DNA of 39,966 nt from Bacteroidota bacterium (GTDB taxonomy: Bacteria > Bacteroidota > Bacteroidia > Bacteroidales > VadinHA17): contig JAKLDT010000009.1 in the NCBI GenBank assembly GCA_022703405.1, positions 1 through 39,966 on the forward strand, read 5' to 3'. Shown in pieces: positions 34,194 through 39,966 of this stretch (position 1 is the first letter of the stretch; each line of letters begins with the position of its first letter). The notes beneath the pieces are model-generated. The model did not search any database and was not told the DNA's origin. It saw nothing but the letters and a program-made list of their open reading frames with translations. The position numbers were made by a program, and so were the translations under genes.

Positions 34194-34215
34194 AACTTAT
34201 AATGATTATTTCTGT

Positions 34216-34992
34216 TTATCTTCTTTTACAAACTATCTGGTCCTTGAATTCAAGATTAATCAGCGAATACTTGTTCCATCCCACCTCAGGCAGCACCTCA
34301 CTGTAAAATGCTTCAAGGTTTCTCAGTTTATCTTCAATATCTTCTGTTTTCCCAAGATGAATAAGATGGCTGCCGACCCGTGGAATTAAGTCAATCTCAT
34401 TGTCCTTATCAACATAGATCTGATCAATCTGTGCCGACCAGAAGTCATCATCCTTTATATAATCAACCAGGTAATAAATATCCCTGAGTATTGTATTCTT
34501 TATAACAGTATCGAGTACACTTACACCATTAAGCATTGCTGAAGAAATTGTAATATTTCCTCCAACAATGTGCAGGCGGGGATTATACAGGTTCCTCTTC
34601 CTTACAACAACACCATCCTCATCAACAAAAAAATCACCACCGCTCTCAGGCATCACCCTCATAACAGGATCACGCTGGTCAACATATATCTTCAGTTTTT
34701 GATCAATAGTCATATAAGCCTCGGCAACTCTAAGTTCCCTTAATGTACTTATGCTTTTCTCAACCTTCTCCACTGATACCTCTCCGGCAGGTTTTCCAAG
34801 AATCCTTCCTGAACCGTTATTGATCAGATTCAGCAGATGAGTCTTTGAAATAAAATGATAATCAGATGAATCCCTGATAATCACTTCTATTCCTCCCACT
34901 GGTTTTGAATTTGAGGATACAGCAATATATATAGGTATAACAAGTATGTATAACAAGGGTATTACAATCAGTATTTTTAAAAACCTCTTCAT
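34216..34992 (-). CDS. ftsQ: Cell division protein FtsQ/DivIB-like
   Basis: This 258-residue protein has a short cytoplasmic tail, one membrane helix (about 4-26) and a periplasmic region with a POTRA-like segment (about 32-100, with FISKTHLLNLI) followed by an FtsQ beta domain that includes VDQRDPVMRV and FFVDEDGVVV. FtsQ bridges early and late divisome proteins. Sequence identity in this family is low, so the call also relies on position: between murC and ftsA, with a 4-base overlap with the murC stop. Confidence 0.92.
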   Translation of the reverse strand: MKRFLKILIVIPLLYILVIPIYIAVSSNSKPVGGIEVIIRDSSDYHFISKTHLLNLINNGSGRILGKPAGEVSVEKVEKSISTLRELRVAEAYMTIDQKLKIYVDQRDPVMRVMPESGGDFFVDEDGVVVRKRNLYNPRLHIVGGNITISSAMLNGVSVLDTVIKNTILRDIYYLVDYIKDDDFWSAQIDQIYVDKDNEIDLIPRVGSHLIHLGKTEDIEDKLRNLEAFYSEVLPEVGWNKYSLINLEFKDQIVCKRR

Positions 34993-36383
34993 CCCTTCCT
35001 GTCTCTTTTTATCTTTTCTTCAATCGGTATTACAAGAGAATCAATATCACCGGCTCCTATTGTGAGAAGAACATCAAGCCTGTTTACATCAAGTGCGGCA
35101 AGCAGCTGATCCTTTTCAATCAGACGCTTCCCGGGAGATTTCATCCTTTCAAGTATCATTTCAGAGGAAACACCTTCAATGGGCTTTTCCCGTGCAGGAT
35201 AGACCGGAAGCAGTATTGCTTCATCAAGTTCATCGAGGATAGCAGCAAAACCGTCAGCATGGTCGCGTGTGCGGGTGAAAAGGTGTGGCTGGAAAATGCC
35301 GGTAAGCTTTCTTCCTCCGAAGTATTCCTTAATGGATTTGATAAAGGCCTTAATTTCTTCAGGATGATGAGCATAGTCATCAACATAAGTTAAGCCTCTG
35401 TCATTGTACCTTATATCGAACCTTCTCCTCACACCCTGGAACAGCATTGCCCCCTTTCTAATTTCCTGAGCTTCAACACCGCACAGTGTTGCCAGGGCAA
35501 TTGCAGCAGTAAGGTTCTCAACATTTATTATACCGGGGAAAGGGAAATGGATATCTTTTATAACACCTGAAGGCGTTTTAACACTGAAACTGTAATAGTC
35601 CTTAAGGTGCTTTATATCAAAAGAATGGAAATCAGATCCTTCCTCAAAACCATAAGTATAAAGATCAACTCCTTCAGGTTTTATTATCTGACTGATTATG
35701 CGTTTGTTGACAACAAGCTTTCCTCCTCTTTTTATTTTTGCCGCAAAGATGTTGTAGGCTTCTATCATTGTTTTATGATCACCATAGATATCAAGGTGAT
35801 CAGCATCAACTGAAGTGATCACAGCCATAAGGGGCGACAGCCTGTGAAATGACCTGTCGAACTCATCGGCTTCAATTACAGTGTAATTGCTTTCTCCCAG
35901 CAAAAGGTTTGAATCATAATTCTTTGATATGCCACCAAGGAAAGCCGAGCAATCAACATGCGATTGCTTCAGCAGGTGAGCCGTCATCGTTGATACTGTT
36001 GTCTTTCCGTGTGTGCCTGAAACTGCAAGCGTATTTGTATTTGAGGATATTATTCCGAGAATTTCCGAGCGCTTATAAATATTATATCCATTATCCCTGA
36101 AGAATGACAGAATCCTGTTTTCTGCAGGAATAGCCGGGGTATAAACAATCAGAACCCTGTTCTTTTTATCAGGATTGGTGAAAAGTTCAGGCAGTTCTCC
36201 GGTATCATCTTTATATGTAACAGAGCAACCCTGCTCTGAGAGATTTGCCGTTATCCTGCCGGCAGACCTGTCATAACCGCCTGTTGAGAATCCTCCTTTT
36301 ATGAAATACAGGGCAATGGCGCTCATCCCTATACCGCCGATACCTACAAAGTAAACACCCTCTATGTCTTTAAAGTCGATCAT
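34989..36383 (-). CDS. murC: UDP-N-acetylmuramate-L-alanine ligase
   Basis: This 464-residue enzyme adds L-alanine to UDP-MurNAc, the first step of the stem peptide. It has the N-terminal UDP-binding Rossmann loop GVYFVGIGGIGMSAIA (9-24), the ATP-binding P-loop SGTHGKTTVSTM (122-133), VIEADEFDRSF (173-183), SVDADHLDIYG and the C-terminal DDYAHHPEEI motif. Length and motif order are normal for MurC. It overlaps murG upstream and ftsQ downstream by 4 bases each, showing tight coupling. Confidence 0.98.
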   Translation of the reverse strand: MIDFKDIEGVYFVGIGGIGMSAIALYFIKGGFSTGGYDRSAGRITANLSEQGCSVTYKDDTGELPELFTNPDKKNRVLIVYTPAIPAENRILSFFRDNGYNIYKRSEILGIISSNTNTLAVSGTHGKTTVSTMTAHLLKQSHVDCSAFLGGISKNYDSNLLLGESNYTVIEADEFDRSFHRLSPLMAVITSVDADHLDIYGDHKTMIEAYNIFAAKIKRGGKLVVNKRIISQIIKPEGVDLYTYGFEEGSDFHSFDIKHLKDYYSFSVKTPSGVIKDIHFPFPGIINVENLTAAIALATLCGVEAQEIRKGAMLFQGVRRRFDIRYNDRGLTYVDDYAHHPEEIKAFIKSIKEYFGGRKLTGIFQPHLFTRTRDHADGFAAILDELDEAILLPVYPAREKPIEGVSSEMILERMKSPGKRLIEKDQLLAALDVNRLDVLLTIGAGDIDSLVIPIEEKIKRDRKG

Positions 36384-37492
36384 TTTTCTGCCAGTTTAAA
36401 AACCTCTTCAGCTATACGGAGATCAGCATCCCTGTCAGCCATCTTCTTTATATTTTCCGACAAACTTTCCCGTTTTTCACTGTCAGCCACAAGCTTCACG
36501 GCTGCTGTAATCAGTGACTTATGAGCCTCGCTGTCGCTTATCATTACTGCGGCTTCCATGTCGGAAAGAGCCAGTGCATTTTTTGTCTGATGGTCCTCAG
36601 CAACATTAGGCGAAGGAACAAGTATGACAGGCTTGCCGACAAGGCAGAGTTCAGATATTGTGCCTGCACCTGCCCTTGATACAATGACATCAGCTGCAGC
36701 AAAGGCATAGTCCATCCTGTTAATAAAGCTGTGAACCGAAACATGACCCTCTGCTGATGCCGGGACAAGCGATTTAATATTCTCAAAATAGTGCTTTCCT
36801 GTCTGCCATAACCACTGGCAGTCAGAATCAATAAGCATATCAAGGTTATCTGAAAGGCTTTTGTTTATTGAGCCGGCACCAAGTGAACCACCAAGAATAA
36901 GTATTACCGGAAAACCCTGCCTAAGCCCGAAAAAATCAAGCGCTTCTTCCTTTATATCCTTCAGATTGTCAAAATTTTGCCTTACCGGATTGCCTGTCTT
37001 AATTATCTTTTCTGCAGGGAAATATTTCTCCATTCCTTCATAAGCCACACAAATCACGGAGGCTTTCCGGGCAAGAAGCTTATTTGTAACACCTGCATAA
37101 CTGTTCTGTTCCTGGATCAGTGTGGGGATCTTCATTCTTGCCGCCTGCCGTAGAACAGGTCCGCTTGCATATCCTCCCACACCAACAACTACATCCGGCC
37201 TGAAATCCCTGATCACTTTTCCGGCCATCCTCAGGCTCCTGAACAACTTTACTATTACTCCTATATTCTTTATTGTCAGACTTCTGTAAAGTCCTGCAAC
37301 AGGAAGCCCCGTAATTTTATAACCTGCTGCCGGAACCTTTTCCATTTCCATTCTTCCCTCGGCTCCAACAAATAGTATTTCTGTCGAAGGATCGATTTTT
37401 ATCAGCGCATTGGCAATAGAGATAGCAGGGAAGATATGTCCTCCAGTGCCGCCTCCGCTTATTATAATTCTTTTATGCCTTTGCAGGTTCAT
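36380..37492 (-). CDS. murG: Undecaprenyldiphospho-muramoylpentapeptide beta-N-acetylglucosaminyltransferase
   Basis: This 370-residue GT-B glycosyltransferase adds GlcNAc to lipid I to form lipid II at the inner face of the cytoplasmic membrane. Diagnostic features are GGGTGGHIFPA (13-23), VGVGGYASGP in the N-terminal domain, LILGGSLGAGSIN for the second G-loop, SRAGAGTISE and the donor-binding LVPSPNVAEDHQTKNA. Its start overlaps the ftsW stop by 20 bases, and the Met at 37492 places the G-loop at its usual distance from the N-terminus. Confidence 0.98.
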   Translation of the reverse strand: MNLQRHKRIIISGGGTGGHIFPAISIANALIKIDPSTEILFVGAEGRMEMEKVPAAGYKITGLPVAGLYRSLTIKNIGVIVKLFRSLRMAGKVIRDFRPDVVVGVGGYASGPVLRQAARMKIPTLIQEQNSYAGVTNKLLARKASVICVAYEGMEKYFPAEKIIKTGNPVRQNFDNLKDIKEEALDFFGLRQGFPVILILGGSLGAGSINKSLSDNLDMLIDSDCQWLWQTGKHYFENIKSLVPASAEGHVSVHSFINRMDYAFAAADVIVSRAGAGTISELCLVGKPVILVPSPNVAEDHQTKNALALSDMEAAVMISDSEAHKSLITAAVKLVADSEKRESLSENIKKMADRDADLRIAEEVFKLAEK

Positions 37493-38684
37493 ATATTTTT
37501 TCTCCTTCGTCTGTTTTCTCTTCTTCCGGAAGATCTTCCTGGCGCAACCTGGCCTTCACAACACGACTAACACTTAAAATTGCACCTATCGAGAAGCTCA
37601 TCATAAGCACAGATGTTCTTCCCCAGCTCACCATTGGCAGTGTTTGTCCCGTTACAGGGAATAGTCCCACCGCAACGAGCATGTTGAGCATTGCCTGTAT
37701 CACTATCATTGTTATCAGCCCAAGCACAAGGTAAGCTGGAAAGGCCGTCTCGCACTTTCGTGCAATAGCTATCCCCCTGAACAACAATATCAGGTAGGCC
37801 AGTATAAGCGGTATGGCTCCAAAAAGCAGCCCGTATTCTTCAATTATTATCGCAAAAATGAAATCGGAATTTGACTGTGGCAGCATATTCCTCTGTGTAC
37901 TTTTCCCGGGCAGTTTGCCAAACAAACCGCCTGTAGATATTGCAATCTTTGCCTGATTTGACTGATAATCCCCATCAGCATCCTCTGCTCCTGAAACATA
38001 TCTTTCTATCCTGTTCTTCCATACTTCGACCCTGTTCGATTTTGTGAATGCTGAAAGCAGCATGGCAAAGATCAGTATTCCCACAACAGCCATACCCACA
38101 TAAGCTAGCAGGAACCTGAAAGGTATTCGTCCTATAAACATGATAACCAGGCTAATACCAAATATCATCACAGCAGTTGAAAGGTTTTCAGGCAGAATGA
38201 GGCCGCAAATAAGGGCCACAGGAAGCATGAAATACTTTGTAACATGCATGAAGTTGTTAAGCTCATTCTGGTATAGAGCCAGTGAACGGGCAAGATAAAG
38301 CACAAGAGCAACCTTTGCCACATCGGAGGTCTGGAGGCTGAAGCCCGTACCGGGTATTACAAGCCATCTGGTTGCTTCATTCACCCTTGAACCGAACACG
38401 TAAGTAAGCACAAGCAGACCTGCTGAGATAATCAGGAAAAGGCCGGCAAGTGAAAAGTAAATCCGGTATGGAAGATAGTGAACAATGACAATTATAACAG
38501 TGCTCAGAAGAAGCATGAAGAACTGGGTCCTCAGGAAATATCCTGTATTGCCGTTATGTTTAAGAAAAGCAACCCCTGCCGAGGAACTGTAAACAGCCAG
38601 CAGGGAATAAAACATGAAGAGAACAACAAGGCCCCAAATAGCCCTGTCGCCCCTGAATGTTCTTGAAAGCCAGCCCTGCTGCAT
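37473..38684 (-). CDS. ftsW: Peptidoglycan glycosyltransferase FtsW (SEDS family)
   Basis: This 403-residue multi-pass protein has about ten membrane helices. It belongs to the SEDS family that polymerises lipid II at the septum together with a class B penicillin-binding protein. Typical motifs are AVYSSSAGVAF (30-40), the RWLVIPGTGFSLQTSD loop (106-121), ENLSTA (166-171), SGAEDADGDYQ...ISTGGLFG (231-255) and MLPQSNSDFIFAIIIEEYG (267-285), in which a conserved acidic residue sits in the large periplasmic loop. The tail is charged (EEEKTDEGEK). The position between murD and murG separates it from RodA. The start is 11 bases after the murD stop. Confidence 0.97.
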   Translation of the reverse strand: MQQGWLSRTFRGDRAIWGLVVLFMFYSLLAVYSSSAGVAFLKHNGNTGYFLRTQFFMLLLSTVIIVIVHYLPYRIYFSLAGLFLIISAGLLVLTYVFGSRVNEATRWLVIPGTGFSLQTSDVAKVALVLYLARSLALYQNELNNFMHVTKYFMLPVALICGLILPENLSTAVMIFGISLVIMFIGRIPFRFLLAYVGMAVVGILIFAMLLSAFTKSNRVEVWKNRIERYVSGAEDADGDYQSNQAKIAISTGGLFGKLPGKSTQRNMLPQSNSDFIFAIIIEEYGLLFGAIPLILAYLILLFRGIAIARKCETAFPAYLVLGLITMIVIQAMLNMLVAVGLFPVTGQTLPMVSWGRTSVLMMSFSIGAILSVSRVVKARLRQEDLPEEEKTDEGEKIYEPAKA

Positions 38685-38695
38685 AATAATATTAA

Positions 38696-39966
38696 TTAAA
38701 GGTTTCTGACAGCAGCCTTGAACTGACGGCCTCTGTCCTCATAATTCCTGAAAAGATCAAAACTTGCACAAGCCGGTGACAGAAGAACTGTATCACCCTT
38801 TTTGGCAAGGTAATAGGCTGAACGTACAGCTTCCTCCATTGAACCTGTCTCAACTATAGTCGGGACTTTGTCGGAGAAGGCGTCAAGGATCTTTTTATTC
38901 TCCTTCCCGAGACAAACGACAGCCTTGACCTTCTTTTTAACCACCTGGAAAAGTTCTGAATAATCATTACCCTTGTCAATGCCTCCCACAATCCATACAA
39001 CACTAGTTTCCATACACTCAAGGGCATACCAGGCAGAATTCACATTTGTAGCCTTTGAGTCGTTTATAAAGTTTATTCCGCAGACAGCAATAACCGGCTC
39101 CAGACGGTGTTCAACTCCCTGAAAATCAGCGAGACTCTCCCTGATTACCTCCTTCCGGATGTTAAGGACTTTTCCTGCCAGGGCGGCAGCCATTGAATTG
39201 TAGGTGTTGTGACGGCCTTTGAGAGCTAATTCGTGAATTGACATAAGGTTGGTTTTTTGTGGGTAATCAATAAGTAGTTCGTTATCCTCTATGAAAGCTG
39301 CCATTCCCTCCGTTTTCTCATCTGAGAAAGGAAGAAGTGTCATACCGTAATGTTTCTTAGCCAGTTCCCTCTGAATAACCGGGTCTCCATCCCAGTATAT
39401 CAGAAATTCCGATTTCGTCTGATTCTGTGTGATCCTGAATTTTGAATCGATGTAATTCTGAAGGTTATGATCATACCTGTCGAGATGATCAGGTGTTATA
39501 TTCATCAGTATAGCTATATCAGCTTTGAAATCGTACATGCCGTCGAGCTGAAAGCTGCTGAGCTCAATTACATAATAATCATAAGAATTATCAGCCACTG
39601 CCATTGCAAAACTGTTCCCCACATTGCCTGTCATGGCAGCATTCAGTCCTGCTTTCTTCAGAATATGATATATCAGGTTCGTTACAGTAGTCTTACCGTT
39701 ACTTCCTGTTACGCATATCTTTTTACCACGGGCATAACGGCCGGCAAACTCAATCTCTGAAATCACCGGTATGCCCTTCTCACGGATTTTCAGGATAATC
39801 GGAGCATCTTCATGAATCCCGGGACTTTTTATCACCTCTGCAGCTTCAAGAATCTCAGTTTCAGTGTGTCTGCCTTCTTCCCACCTTATGTTGTTACTGT
39901 TAAGTATTTCACGGTACTTCTCCTTTATCTCTCCTTTATCCGAAACAAAAACATCAAAGCCCTGCT
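38696..39966 (-). CDS. murD: UDP-N-acetylmuramoylalanine-D-glutamate ligase (5' end outside window)
   Basis: The frame is open to the window edge, so the N-terminus (about 25 residues) is missing; about 423 codons are visible. MurD adds D-glutamate to UDP-MurNAc-L-Ala. Visible are the remainder of the N-terminal domain (QGFDVFVSDKG), KSPGIHED, the P-loop CVTGSNGKTTVTNL, ELSSFQLD, NITPDHLDRY, GVEHRLEP and VLLSPACASFDLF near the end, all characteristic of MurD. A GTG near 39835 can be read as a start, but the upstream codons continue the MurD sequence, so the true start lies outside. It is the first gene of the visible division cluster. Confidence 0.97.
   Translation of the reverse strand, partial: QGFDVFVSDKGEIKEKYREILNSNNIRWEEGRHTETEILEAAEVIKSPGIHEDAPIILKIREKGIPVISEIEFAGRYARGKKICVTGSNGKTTVTNLIYHILKKAGLNAAMTGNVGNSFAMAVADNSYDYYVIELSSFQLDGMYDFKADIAILMNITPDHLDRYDHNLQNYIDSKFRITQNQTKSEFLIYWDGDPVIQRELAKKHYGMTLLPFSDEKTEGMAAFIEDNELLIDYPQKTNLMSIHELALKGRHNTYNSMAAALAGKVLNIRKEVIRESLADFQGVEHRLEPVIAVCGINFINDSKATNVNSAWYALECMETSVVWIVGGIDKGNDYSELFQVVKKKVKAVVCLGKENKKILDAFSDKVPTIVETGSMEEAVRSAYYLAKKGDTVLLSPACASFDLFRNYEDRGRQFKAAVRNL

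Noticed and set aside
38696..39835. murD starting at a GTG near 39835
   Set aside because: The codons upstream continue the MurD N-terminal domain, so the true start is beyond the window edge.

Overview
The window looks like chromosomal DNA from a member of the Bacteroidota, most likely an environmental, non-Bacteroides lineage of the Bacteroidales. The reasons are a T9SS type B (CHU_C/gliding-associated) sorting domain, a PorP/SprF protein, a Porin_10-like outer-membrane protein, DUF4783, a propeller/Y_Y_Y sensor, the Bacteroidota order of the division and cell wall (dcw) genes, several near-consensus TAnnTTTG -7 promoter elements, and start sites with no obvious Shine-Dalgarno sequence. The order is inferred; only the phylum is well supported.

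Region 1 (1-10381, all minus strand) is a tight five-gene operon read from high to low coordinates. It encodes a 1246-residue surface protein with a glycine-rich domain, six Ig-like repeats and a T9SS type B C-terminal domain; a PorP/SprF outer-membrane partner; a PD40/PKD protein; an unknown secreted protein; and a large propeller sensor ending in a SpoIIE-type PP2C phosphatase, cut off a few codons before its stop. It reads as a self-contained module for exporting and displaying an adhesin-like protein, with a signalling protein attached. This is the most interesting part of the window.

Region 2 (10450-18975) is mixed housekeeping: rlmH followed by a 1234-residue multi-pass histidine kinase on the minus strand, divergent from DUF4783-nadC on the plus strand, then a type I-like glutamine synthetase (minus) divergent from an unknown lipoprotein that carries a degenerate metallopeptidase-like motif.

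Region 3 (19037-31149) holds valS, a phosphodiester glycosidase-like exported protein, a class I aminotransferase, a NamZ/DUF1343 lipoprotein, a LolC/E-type permease, a CoA-type Nudix hydrolase, MltF and a large putative porin. NamZ and MltF act on peptidoglycan, which fits the neighbouring cell-division cluster.

Region 4 (31274-39966, minus) is the dcw cluster in transcription order murD (partial, 5' end outside the window), ftsW, murG, murC, ftsQ, ftsA, ftsZ. MurD and MurC build the peptide stem, MurG makes lipid II, FtsW polymerises it, and FtsQ, FtsA and FtsZ organise the septum.

There is no gene-free stretch over 300 bases; the largest gap, about 178 bases between rlmH and the DUF4783 gene, holds two divergent promoter candidates. 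I saw no tRNA, rRNA, CRISPR, insertion sequence, integrase or phage gene.
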